NCBI GenBank assembly: GCA_015486505.1
Contig: WFRP01000271.1
Span: 1-7,819 of the forward strand
Length of the DNA: 7,819 nucleotides
Origin: Pseudomonadota bacterium
Lineage (GTDB): Bacteria > Desulfobacterota > Anaeroferrophillalia > Anaeroferrophillales > Tharpellaceae
Direction: 5' to 3'
Of this stretch, positions 1 through 6,791 are shown one piece after another. The number at the start of each line of letters is the position of its first letter. Position 1 is the stretch's first letter. The position numbers and the translations under genes are program-made. The notes beneath the pieces are model-generated. The model did not search any database. It was not told the DNA's origin and saw only the letters and a list, made by a program, of their open reading frames with translations.

Positions 1-830
1 AACCCGGCCGCCGGGGTTACGAGAACCACGACCGCGAGTTCATCATGTTCGGCCTGGGAAAGCAGATCGGCGGCAATAAAAGCCGGATTAGCACTCTCAT
101 CGGCCACCACCATAATTTCACTGGGTCCGGCGACCATATCGATGCCGACCCGGCCGAAAACCCGGCGTTTGGCAAGGGCAACATAGATATTGCCGGGCCC
201 GACAATTTTATCGACCGGCGGTACGGAAGCGGTGCCGTAAGCTAAAGCGGCCACCGCCTGAGCCCCGCCGATGCGGAAAATCCGATCAACCCCGCAGAGC
301 CGGGCGGCCGCGAGTACCGCCGGATTGTAACCCTGAGCCGCCGGCGAGACCATAATGATTTCATCAACCCCGGCGACCCGGGCGGGCAGGGCGTTCATCA
401 AAACCGAAGAGGGATATGAAGCCTTGCCGCCGGGAACATAAATCCCGGCCCGTTTTAACGGGGTGATCTTCTGGCCCAGCAGAACCCCGGCTTCGTGATC
501 ATCAAACCAGGATTGTCTGAGCTGACGCTGGTGAAAGGAGCGGATACGCTCCACCGCGAGTTTTAGATCGGAAAGCTGGGACGAACTTAAAGCCTTAACG
601 GCATCATCAATTTCGGCTGCCGTAACCTCGATTCCGGTTTTGTTTAGATCAAGGCCGTCAAATTTTCGGGTGTAGTCAAAAAGGGCGGCATCGCCGTTTT
701 CGCGGATGTTTTCAATGATTTCCGCGACAACCCTATCGGCGCTCATATCAAGATCGAGGTTGCGGGCGCAGAGTTTGGCAAATTGCGCGGCAAAATTACT
801 GTCTGAGGTCGTGTAGGTTTTGATGTTCAT
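1..830 (-). CDS. hisD: Histidinol dehydrogenase, N-terminal part (runs off left edge)
   Basis: This enzyme oxidises L-histidinol to L-histidine in two NAD-dependent steps, the last reactions of histidine synthesis, in the cytosol. 276 codons are present of a protein usually about 430 residues long; the C-terminal part, including the catalytic Glu-His pair, lies beyond the window. Visible family marks are KRAGIYVPGG near residues 126-135, the RIGGAQAVAALAYGT block near 186-200, DKIVGPGN near 207-214, and the family signature starting GIDMVAGPSE at about 229 and ending SQAEHD. Q259 and H262 fall at the same numbers as the Escherichia coli zinc ligands. The ATG start has a weak GGGA 5 nt upstream. 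It begins 20 nt after the murA stop, so it is probably the last visible gene of the same operon. Related clusters often have hisG between murA and hisD; here there is no room for it. The frame is open throughout. Confidence 0.96.
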   Translation of the reverse strand, partial: MNIKTYTTSDSNFAAQFAKLCARNLDLDMSADRVVAEIIENIRENGDAALFDYTRKFDGLDLNKTGIEVTAAEIDDAVKALSSSQLSDLKLAVERIRSFHQRQLRQSWFDDHEAGVLLGQKITPLKRAGIYVPGGKASYPSSVLMNALPARVAGVDEIIMVSPAAQGYNPAVLAAARLCGVDRIFRIGGAQAVAALAYGTASVPPVDKIVGPGNIYVALAKRRVFGRVGIDMVAGPSEIMVVADESANPAFIAADLLSQAEHDELAVVVLVTPAAG

Positions 831-850
831 GTTATTCCCATTTTCAACGG

Positions 851-2140
851 CTATTCCGTTATCCGTTTAATATCGGCGCCGAGTTTTTTTAATTTATTTT
901 CAAAGCCGGAGTAGCCGCGGTCGAGGTGGTAGACCCTTGACATTACGGTTTCGCCTTCAGCGGCGAGGCCGGCAAGGATCAGTCCGGCGCTGGCCCGCAG
1001 ATCGGAAGCCATAACCGGGGCGCCGGAGAGTTTTTCGACCCCGCGGACGATGGCGGTGCGGCCGTCGACTTCGATATCGGCGCCCATGCGCTGAAGCTCA
1101 AAAACATGCATAAACCGATTTTCAAAGATGGTTTCGCTGATGACGCTGGTGCCTTTTATAAGGGTTAAAAGCGTCATTATCTGAGCCTGCATATCGGTGG
1201 GGAAACCGGGGTAGGGCATCGTTTTGACATCGAGAGCCTGTAAATCCGAAGTCTGCCGCCGGATACGCACCGGAATTCCATTAAGCGGCTTATCTTCGGA
1301 AAATTCCGCCAGCGGCTCAATCTCAAGGCCGATATCCTGAAGTTTGGAGACGACCCCGCCTAAGGCGGCCAGCGGCGCGTTTTTTATGACAATATCACCG
1401 TCACTGATCCCGGCGGCGACCATAAAGGTTCCGGCTTCAATGCGATCCGGCATAACCTGATAATCACAGCCGTTAAGTTTGTCGACGCCGGTGATTATAA
1501 TCGTATGGCTGCCCTCTCCTTCAATCTGAGCTCCCATTTTCCGCAGGAACACCGCCAGATCGATAATTTCCGGCTCCCGCGCGGCGTTGCGGAGATGGGT
1601 TGTGCCTTCCGCTAAAACCGCCGCCATCATCAGATTTTCGGTGCCGGTTACCGTGGTCAGATCAAAACTGATATCCGCCCCTTTAAGGCGGCCGGCTCTG
1701 CCGATGATATAACCGTGTTCAACCTCGATTTTAGCCCCCATCTGCTCCAGGCCTTTGATATGCAGATTGATGGGCCGGGCACCGATAGCGCAGCCGCCGG
1801 GCAAAGAGACCCGGGCCTTGCCGAAACGGGCCAGCAGCGGGCCTAAAACCAGAATTGAGGCGCGCATGGTTTTTACCAGTTCATACGGGGCCTGACAATC
1901 GGTAACCTCAGCGCTGCTGATTTCAAGCCGGCCGGGCGCGCGGGTGATTGCCGCGCCCATTCCGGCGAGCAGGCGGATAATCGTATTGATATCGCGGAGA
2001 TCGGGGATGTTCTCAAGCCGGCTCACGCCGCTTTCAGCCAGCAAAGTCGCGGCAATCAGCGGCAGCGCCGAATTTTTAGCCCCGCCGACCGTAACCTCAC
2101 CGGATAATTTCCGGCCCCCTTTGACAACAATACTTTCCAC
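851..2140 (-). CDS. murA: UDP-N-acetylglucosamine 1-carboxyvinyltransferase (MurA)
   Basis: MurA transfers enolpyruvate from phosphoenolpyruvate to UDP-GlcNAc, the first committed step of peptidoglycan synthesis, in the cytosol. The product has 429 residues, a normal full length, and shows the two-domain EPT fold pattern. Substrate-binding K22-N23 lie in GGAKNS. The catalytic cysteine is C117 in the loop LPGGCAIGARP, so the enzyme should be the fosfomycin-sensitive Cys type. R93, the general-base Asp D316 in GFPTDMQAQ, R382 in DLRASAGL and R408 in HLDRGY are also in place. The start is GTG. An AAGG sits 7 nt upstream and overlaps the last codons and TAA stop of prmC, leaving only 4 nt between the genes, so translation is probably coupled to prmC. 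The stop is TAG. Nothing looks broken. Confidence 0.98.
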   Translation of the reverse strand: MESIVVKGGRKLSGEVTVGGAKNSALPLIAATLLAESGVSRLENIPDLRDINTIIRLLAGMGAAITRAPGRLEISSAEVTDCQAPYELVKTMRASILVLGPLLARFGKARVSLPGGCAIGARPINLHIKGLEQMGAKIEVEHGYIIGRAGRLKGADISFDLTTVTGTENLMMAAVLAEGTTHLRNAAREPEIIDLAVFLRKMGAQIEGEGSHTIIITGVDKLNGCDYQVMPDRIEAGTFMVAAGISDGDIVIKNAPLAALGGVVSKLQDIGLEIEPLAEFSEDKPLNGIPVRIRRQTSDLQALDVKTMPYPGFPTDMQAQIMTLLTLIKGTSVISETIFENRFMHVFELQRMGADIEVDGRTAIVRGVEKLSGAPVMASDLRASAGLILAGLAAEGETVMSRVYHLDRGYSGFENKLKKLGADIKRITE

Positions 2141-2144
2141 TTGA

Positions 2145-3020
2145 TTACCTTAAAAACCGACCGATTACTACCCGTTCACAGCGGGCGAGATCATATTTTG
2201 TAGAGATAGCACTATAACCGTTACTTGCCAAGATTTTTTTGACGGCAGCCGCCTGGCCGTCACCGACTTCAAAGATAAGAGCGCCGTTGGGGTTGAGAAA
2301 AGTTCTCGCCTGAGCGCTGATCTGCCGGTAAAAATAGAGCCCGTCGGGGCCGCCGTGCAAAGCGGCAGCGGGCTCACAGCGGACTTCCGGTGGCAGGGTT
2401 TGCATATCGTCGGAAGTGATGTAGGGCGGATTGGAGACGATCAGGTCAAACTTGTCGGTTTCGGGATTTAAGGCCTGAAAAAGATCCGAAGTGTGCCAGG
2501 TAACGGTGTCAATCTGTAAATTGCGGGCATTTTCCCGGGCGATTTTCAAAGCCTGCGGCCGGACATCAAGGCCCATCCCGGAAAAATCGGTCAATTCAGC
2601 TAAACTGTGCGCCAGCGCGAGGATAATATTGCCGCAGCCGGTGCCGATATCGAGAACCGGGCCCCCGGTGGGCAAATTTTTTTTTATAAACTCGAGGGCG
2701 GCTTCGACCAGATGCTCGGTTTCGGGACGCGGTACTAAAACGGCGTCATTGACAATAAATTCGAGGGACCAGAACTCTTTCCGGCCAAGCAGATAAGCTA
2801 CCGGCACGCCTTGCCGGCGGCCTAAGATCAATTCTTTGAAATTTTGCAGCTCGGTCTGGGCCAGGGGTTTGTCAAAGCGCAGGTAGAGATCCAGACGCCG
2901 GCAGTCAAGAACCTTGGCGAGCAGGAGTTCGGCGTCAAGCCGGGGGGAAGTTGAGTTGTGTTTTTCCAGATACGGCGCGGCCCAGTTGAGCAGGCTCAGC
3001 ACCGTCCAGGTTTCGCTCAT
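2145..3020 (-). CDS. prmC: Release factor glutamine N5-methyltransferase (PrmC/HemK)
   Basis: PrmC methylates the glutamine of the GGQ loop of release factors RF1 and RF2 using S-adenosylmethionine, which speeds peptide release. The 291-residue product has the family's usual size. It has an N-terminal helical substrate-recognition domain (about 1-90), the linking motif LVPRPETEHLVEAAL (95-109), the SAM-binding motif LDIGTGCGN (123-131), an acidic residue after the second strand (LD at 151-152), and the catalytic NPPY at 197-200 that binds the target glutamine. The ATG overlaps the prfA stop as ATGA, with GAAAGG about 9 nt upstream. Enzyme and substrate are therefore made from adjacent, coupled genes, an arrangement common in bacteria. 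Confidence 0.97.
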   Translation of the reverse strand: MSETWTVLSLLNWAAPYLEKHNSTSPRLDAELLLAKVLDCRRLDLYLRFDKPLAQTELQNFKELILGRRQGVPVAYLLGRKEFWSLEFIVNDAVLVPRPETEHLVEAALEFIKKNLPTGGPVLDIGTGCGNIILALAHSLAELTDFSGMGLDVRPQALKIARENARNLQIDTVTWHTSDLFQALNPETDKFDLIVSNPPYITSDDMQTLPPEVRCEPAAALHGGPDGLYFYRQISAQARTFLNPNGALIFEVGDGQAAAVKKILASNGYSAISTKYDLARCERVVIGRFLR

Positions 3021-4084
3021 GGGGTCGCGCCTTTCATAGCCTCGGCCTGAAAGTGAGAGGTTAAGGCGGTAATCAGATCGTCGATTTCGCCGCCGATTAT
3101 CTGGTCGAGTTTGTGCAGGGTCAGACCGATGCGATGGTCAGTGACCCGCCCTTGCGGGAAATTGTAGGTGCGGATGCGCTCGGAGCGATCGCCGCTGCCG
3201 ACCTGTTCCCGCCTTTCCGAGCTGATTTTGTCATGCTGCTCGCGCATTTTCAGATCAAGCAGGCGCGAAGCTAAAACCTTCAGGCCGCGCTCTTTGTTTT
3301 TGAGCTGCGAGCGTTCATCCTGGCTCGAAACGACGAGGCCGGTGGGGATATGGGTAATGCGGACCGCGGAATCGGTGGTATTGACACTCTGGCCGCCGGG
3401 GCCGGAGGCGCGGTAGATATCGATGCGTAAATCCTGGGGGTTGATCTCGGCATCAACGGCATCGGCTTCCGGCAAAACCGCGACCGTAACCGCCGAAGTG
3501 TGGATGCGGCCCTGAGACTCGGTGGTCGGGACCCGTTGGACGCGATGGACGCCGCTCTCATATTTTAAGCGGCTGTAAACCCGTTTGCCCTTGATCAGGA
3601 CAATAATCTCTTTTAAGCCGCCAACCCCGGTTTCACTGCGCCCCAGCTCTTCCATCCGCCAATGCTGACGCTCGGCATAGCGGCCGTACATGCGGAAAAG
3701 ATCAGCGGCGAACAGGGCCGCTTCATCGCCGCCGGTACCCGCCCGGATTTCCAGGATAACGTTTTTTTCGTCATTCGGATCTTTCGGCAGCAGCAGAATA
3801 TGAATCTCTTCTTCGAGTTTCTTTAAGCGTTTTTCGAGGCCGGGCAGTTCTTCGTTGGCGAGTTCTTTGAGTTCCTCGTCATCGCCTTCTAAAAGTTCGC
3901 GATGTTCCTCGATTTCAGCCGCAATTTCGCGATAGACGCGAAAAGCGTCGACCACCGGGCGCAGATCAGATAATTCTTTGGTGATTTTCTGATAGTGCTT
4001 GCGGTCGGCGGCCGCGTCCGGCTGGCTTACTTCAGCTTCCAGATCAAGCAGACGCTGTTCAACTTCTTCGAGTTTGGCAAACAT
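3017..4084 (-). CDS. prfA: Peptide chain release factor 1 (RF1)
   Basis: RF1 reads UAA and UAG in the ribosomal A site and triggers hydrolysis of peptidyl-tRNA. The product is 355 residues, close to typical RF1 length. It has an N-terminal coiled-coil region rich in Glu/Lys (about 1-95), then the core. The codon-reading tripeptide is PTT at 186-188 in HRVQRVPTTESQGRIHTS; a PxT tripeptide marks RF1, whereas RF2 has SPF. The catalytic GGQ is at 230-232 in ASGPGGQSVN. The C-terminal portion (RSERIRTYNFPQGRVTDHRI) is also typical. The ATG start gives the expected N-terminus MFAKLEEVE, but the 20 nt upstream are AT-rich and lack a clear Shine-Dalgarno. It follows thyX by 42 nt; a 5-bp hairpin (CTGAT/ATCAG, 4115-4130) overlaps the thyX stop. 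The 3' end overlaps prmC by 4 nt. Confidence 0.98.
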   Translation of the reverse strand: MFAKLEEVEQRLLDLEAEVSQPDAAADRKHYQKITKELSDLRPVVDAFRVYREIAAEIEEHRELLEGDDEELKELANEELPGLEKRLKKLEEEIHILLLPKDPNDEKNVILEIRAGTGGDEAALFAADLFRMYGRYAERQHWRMEELGRSETGVGGLKEIIVLIKGKRVYSRLKYESGVHRVQRVPTTESQGRIHTSAVTVAVLPEADAVDAEINPQDLRIDIYRASGPGGQSVNTTDSAVRITHIPTGLVVSSQDERSQLKNKERGLKVLASRLLDLKMREQHDKISSERREQVGSGDRSERIRTYNFPQGRVTDHRIGLTLHKLDQIIGGEIDDLITALTSHFQAEAMKGATP

Positions 4085-4126
4085 TTTATTAAATACAAAC
4101 AGGTTTCAGGTTTTCTGATGCCGGAA

Positions 4127-4831
4127 TCAGGTTGGTGAGTGGTCAAGATCGGTAAATTTGCGGCGCACCGCGGCGGCCTGGCCGCAGCTCATAGCCCCTT
4201 CCGGGCAGCTTCCGGCCAAACAGCCGGGCCCGGCATTCTTAAACAGGGCCGGCGCGACTTTGCAGACTTCAACCAGCATCGCGGTGGCCAGGGTCCGAAT
4301 TTCCCACTGGGCCCGGTTACAGCAGCGTAAACGGAAGAAATGCCTGAGTTCGCGAGCATTCATAGTCATGAGCAAGCGTGAATGGGCGGCGTTGGGCAGG
4401 ATGAAACGCGCGTCTTCGGCGGCGATCCCGGCCTGCCGCAAATCGGCATAAAAATCGGCCAAATGCCGCATCGTTTCAGCGTAGCGGGCGGCAAGTTCCG
4501 GCCGGGCCGCGATTGATTCCGGAGTTTCGTAGGCAAAACCGCCGTCAAAAGCAACGTAACGCTGGCTTTGCTGGGCGAAAGAGGCCAGACGATGGCGCAC
4601 CAGCTGATGGGTCAAAGCCCGGGAGACGCCTTCAGTAACAAAAGTAAAAACCGCGTGTTCCAGAACTCCGTGATGACCGATAGCTAAAACCTTTTCGATC
4701 ATCTTCAGGTCGTCTTCCGGATTGGAACGCTGCTTGAGAGCCCGGCAATCAACCTCGGCATAACAGAGCCGGGCGGCGGTCGCGACCACGCGCTCGGCTT
4801 CAGGGGTATAGGTCAGCAGAGAGACAAACAA
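4127..4831 (-). CDS. thyX: Flavin-dependent thymidylate synthase (ThyX)
   Basis: ThyX makes dTMP from dUMP with methylene-tetrahydrofolate, FAD and NAD(P)H, releasing tetrahydrofolate rather than dihydrofolate. The ThyX signature RHR-x7-S-x-R is exact at 79-91 (RHRLASFAQQSQR). Other family blocks are ARLCY at 20-24, GHHGVLEHAVFTF at 52-64, the conserved stretch NARELRHFF (158-166) and CNRAQWEIR (171-179), and a Cys-rich tail (C204, C209, CPEG, SCG) seen in many anaerobes. The 234-residue length is normal. The start is chosen as TTG because it aligns the N-terminus with the family pattern M-x-V-x-LL-x-x-TP and no ATG or GTG is available. An AAGG lies only 1 nt before it, which is too close for a standard site. 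Its frame continues that of rpmE, with one TAG and five codons between them, so initiation probably depends on ribosomes finishing rpmE. Confidence 0.95.
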   Translation of the reverse strand: MFVSLLTYTPEAERVVATAARLCYAEVDCRALKQRSNPEDDLKMIEKVLAIGHHGVLEHAVFTFVTEGVSRALTHQLVRHRLASFAQQSQRYVAFDGGFAYETPESIAARPELAARYAETMRHLADFYADLRQAGIAAEDARFILPNAAHSRLLMTMNARELRHFFRLRCCNRAQWEIRTLATAMLVEVCKVAPALFKNAGPGCLAGSCPEGAMSCGQAAAVRRKFTDLDHSPT

Positions 4832-4846
4832 ACCTTGAAAGACCGG

Positions 4847-5044
4847 CTATTTATTGTATTTACGCCGGAATTTCTCGATACGACCGGCGGAGTCGACAAA
4901 TTTCTGCTTGCCGGTGTAGAAAGGGTGGCACTGAGAACAAACCTCGACCTTGATCGTCGGTTTTGTGGAACGGGTTTCATAGCTGAAACCGCAGCTGCAG
5001 ACAACTTCACATTTTTCGTATTTAGGGTGGATACCTTCTTTCAT
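4847..5044 (-). CDS. rpmE: Ribosomal protein L31 (bL31), zinc-binding type
   Basis: This is a large-subunit protein that sits at the subunit bridge near the central protuberance. The 65-residue product begins MKEGIHPKY and carries the zinc-ribbon cysteines C16, C18 (CSC), C36 and C39 (CSQC), followed by HPFYTGKQK, all typical of the zinc-containing (C+) form. An additional cysteine, C12, lies outside the usual ligand set. The tail FRRKYNK is the usual basic end. The ATG is preceded by AAGAGG with a short spacer, and a second GGAGG lies further upstream. The stop is TAG. The gene lies 96 nt after rho and has its own candidate promoter in that gap. The zinc-free paralogue that replaces this form under zinc starvation in some bacteria is not in this window. 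Confidence 0.97.
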   Translation of the reverse strand: MKEGIHPKYEKCEVVCSCGFSYETRSTKPTIKVEVCSQCHPFYTGKQKFVDSAGRIEKFRRKYNK

Positions 5045-5070
5045 GATCCTCTTAAAAACCTCCAGTATAT

Positions 5071-5120
5071 TTTATCCGCGACGCACAGGAAACGCGCCAT
5101 CTACATCTTTGGCGGATAAA
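5071..5120. repeat. 9-bp inverted repeat in the rho-rpmE gap
   Basis: TTTATCCGC at 5071-5079 is matched by its exact reverse complement GCGGATAAA at 5112-5120, with 32 nt between. One arm lies inside the spacer of the candidate rpmE promoter and the other in the transcribed leader, 27 nt before the rpmE ATG. It could be an operator for a dimeric regulator, or a stem that forms only in transcripts reading through from rho. The match is exact; the function is inference. Confidence 0.5.
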
Positions 5121-5126
5121 TGTCAA
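5098..5126 (-). promoter_or_regulatory. Candidate sigma70-type promoter for rpmE
   Basis: On the minus strand, TTGACA (5126-5121, full consensus) is followed by a 17-bp spacer and TAGATG (5103-5098, four of six matches to TATAAT). A second TTGACA lies 13 bp further upstream (5139-5134), giving a direct repeat just after the rho stop. Transcription from here would start near 5091 and give a leader of about 47 nt before the rpmE ATG. It would let L31 and the genes after it be expressed independently of rho. Confidence 0.55.
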
Positions 5127-5140
5127 TAAAATTTGTCAAT

Positions 5141-6388
5141 TTAACAGTTCATCGAGTCGAGAAAAGCGGCGTTATTTTTAGTGCCTTTCATTTTCTCAAG
5201 CAGAAATTCCATACCTTCGACGACACTCATCGGCTGGATAAATTTTCTTAAAATCCAGATCCGCTGCAGATCCTGCGGGTCGAGCAGAAGGTCTTCGCGG
5301 CGGGTGCCGGAGCGGATAACGTCAATTGCCGGAAAGGTGCGTTTGTCAGCGAGGCGGCGGTCGAGGTGAAGTTCCATATTGCCGGTGCCTTTAAACTCCT
5401 CAAATATAACTTCATCCATCCGGCTGCCGGTATCGATCAGCGCGGTGGAAATAATAGTCAGGGAACCGCCGTCTTCAATGTTGCGGGCGGCCCCGAAAAA
5501 GCGTTTCGGTTTATGCAGGGCGTTGGAGTCAACCCCGCCGGAAAGCACCTTGCCGCTGGCTGGAATCACCGTATTGTAGGCCCGGGCCAGGCGGGTGATG
5601 CTGTCTAAAAGAATAACGACATCCTGCTGATGCTCAACCAGGCGTTTGGCTTTCTCGATAACCATTTCCGCGACCTGCACATGGCGTTGCGGCGGCTCAT
5701 CGAAGGTTGAGGAAACCACTTCACCGCGGACCGAGCGTTTCATATCGGTGACTTCTTCCGGCCGTTCATCAATCAGCAGCACAATCAAGGTAATATTGGG
5801 GTGGTTTGCGGTTAAACTGTTGGCAATTTGTTTTAAGAGCACGGTTTTACCAGTGCGCGGCGGTGCGACAATCAAACCGCGCTGGCCTTTACCGATCGGG
5901 GTCATCATATCCATAACCCGGACGGCATAGCTGTCATGTTCCCGTTCGAGTTCGAAACGTTCATTCGGAAAAATCGGGGTCAGGTTGTCGAAAAGAATCT
6001 TTTCACGGGAAGTTTCCGGCGATTCATGGTTGACTTCGGCAACTTTAAGCAGGGCGAAATAGCGTTCGCCCTCCTTCGGAGCCCGAATCTGTCCGGCAAC
6101 GGTATCGCCGGTCCGCAGGTTGAAACGTCTAATCTGAGAGGGTGAGACGTAGATATCGTCGGGGCCGGAGAGATAGTTAAAGTCCGGCGCCCGCAAAAAC
6201 CCGAAACCATCCGGCAGGGTTTCAAGCACCCCTTCACCAAAGATCGCCCCATTTTTGCTGACTTCAGCCCGCAAAATGGCAAAGATAAGCTCCTGGCGCC
6301 GCATACCCGCGGCCCCTTCAACCCGCATTTTGCGGCCGAGTTCGGTTAATTCAGAGATTTTTTTACTTTTCAGATCAGACAGATTCAT
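5141..6388 (-). CDS. rho: Transcription termination factor Rho
   Basis: Rho is a hexameric RNA-dependent ATPase/helicase that binds C-rich nascent RNA and ends transcription. The 415-residue product is collinear with E. coli Rho (419), with no large N-terminal insertion. The N-terminal helical domain is about 1-47. The cold-shock-like primary RNA site includes DGFGFLR with F62 and F64, and SPSQIRRFNLRTGD (82-95). The Walker A loop is APPRTGKT with K181; DERPEEV carries the catalytic E211; Walker B is VVILLDS (257-263). The Q-loop is in LSGGVDSNALH (282-292) and the R-loop region in EFKGTGNMELHLDRR (331-345), with SGTRRE supplying the arginine finger region. The ATG has AAGGA 6 nt upstream. 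The usual lysine-alanine of E. coli (PPKAGKT) is Arg-Thr here, seen in other lineages. The last residue is cysteine, which is slightly unusual. A 642-nt non-coding stretch lies upstream. Confidence 0.99.
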   Translation of the reverse strand: MNLSDLKSKKISELTELGRKMRVEGAAGMRRQELIFAILRAEVSKNGAIFGEGVLETLPDGFGFLRAPDFNYLSGPDDIYVSPSQIRRFNLRTGDTVAGQIRAPKEGERYFALLKVAEVNHESPETSREKILFDNLTPIFPNERFELEREHDSYAVRVMDMMTPIGKGQRGLIVAPPRTGKTVLLKQIANSLTANHPNITLIVLLIDERPEEVTDMKRSVRGEVVSSTFDEPPQRHVQVAEMVIEKAKRLVEHQQDVVILLDSITRLARAYNTVIPASGKVLSGGVDSNALHKPKRFFGAARNIEDGGSLTIISTALIDTGSRMDEVIFEEFKGTGNMELHLDRRLADKRTFPAIDVIRSGTRREDLLLDPQDLQRIWILRKFIQPMSVVEGMEFLLEKMKGTKNNAAFLDSMNC

Positions 6389-6414
6389 ACGGTTTCCTTA
6401 AATTTTTGCGCACC

Positions 6415-6434
6415 ACGTCGTAGGTAAACGACAT
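6415..6434 (-). promoter_or_regulatory. Stem-loop in the rho 5' leader
   Basis: Minus-strand RNA reads ATGTCGT-TTACCT-ACGACGT, a 7-bp stem with a 6-nt loop. One pair is G-U only in the minus-strand RNA and is a mismatch on the plus strand, which fits a structure acting in rho mRNA. It ends 26 nt before the rho ATG and leaves the AAGGA ribosome-binding site free. No T-run follows, so it is not an intrinsic terminator. Confidence 0.35.
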
Positions 6435-6602
6435 AATTTACATGATTTATAGGTTTAAGAGGCTTTTTATGAGATATATTTATGAGTTGTTTTTGAATTC
6501 GAATAGTTTTGACAGGAATCAGGGATTTGTCAGCCTGGACGCGCTCAACTGATTATGTACCAAGGTTAAATCGGAATGAATTACCGGAGCAGCATTTACT
6601 AA

Positions 6603-6621
6603 TGCGGGAACAATCCCCGCA
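6603..6621. repeat. GC-rich hairpin, unit 1
   Basis: TGCGGG and CCCGCA form a 6-bp stem around a 7-nt loop. This is a slightly diverged version of the unit 2 hairpin: one base is missing and a C replaces the T that would close the seventh pair. Confidence 0.6.
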
Positions 6622-6667
6622 ACCCAAACGGTACCTCGCGGCCCGCACCCAAGGGCAATCCGCTGGT

Positions 6668-6750
6668 CGCAAATAAGTGCTCTTATCAGAACATTTTCTG
6701 ATTATTAAATCTTGTTTTTTGGTGCAGAAAATAACCTGTAAGGTACTAAT
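6668..6750. repeat. 83-bp direct repeat, copy 1
   Basis: Begins CGCAAATAAG and ends AGGTACTAAT. It is identical base for base to the segment 124 bp downstream. It contains ATAAG/CTTAT (6673-6686), ATCAGAA/TTCTGAT (6685-6702), ATTTTCTG/CAGAAAAT (6693-6732) and ACCT/AGGT (6734-6744), several of which overlap and so cannot all form together. Confidence 0.95.
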
Positions 6751-6768
6751 GCGGGAACAAATCCCGCA
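6750..6768. repeat. GC-rich hairpin, unit 2
   Basis: TGCGGGA and TCCCGCA form a perfect 7-bp stem around the loop ACAAA. It is followed by ACCCAA, as in unit 1. It shares its first base with the end of 83-bp copy 1, which shows that the element repeats head to tail. Confidence 0.7.
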
Positions 6769-6791
6769 ACCCAAGCGACCTTATTATGACC

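Noticed and set aside
4158..4451. Plus-strand and other-frame open frames inside thyX, rho, prfA, prmC and hisD
   Set aside because: They overlap, antisense or in another frame, genes with unmistakable family motifs. Their translations are Arg/Ser/Ala-rich with no recognisable domain, as expected for GC-rich shadow frames.
6466..6486. Direct repeat TTTATGAG at 6466-6473 and 6479-6486
   Set aside because: An 8-mer at a 13-bp period in AT-rich DNA; too short to distinguish from chance.
6553..6774. A 73-codon minus-strand open frame across the repeat region, with CGICSRIST and CGDCSRISK repeated
   Set aside because: The internal protein repeat is just the translated GC hairpin of the two DNA repeat units. 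The start is TTG with no ribosome-binding site, and the composition is that of non-coding repeat DNA.
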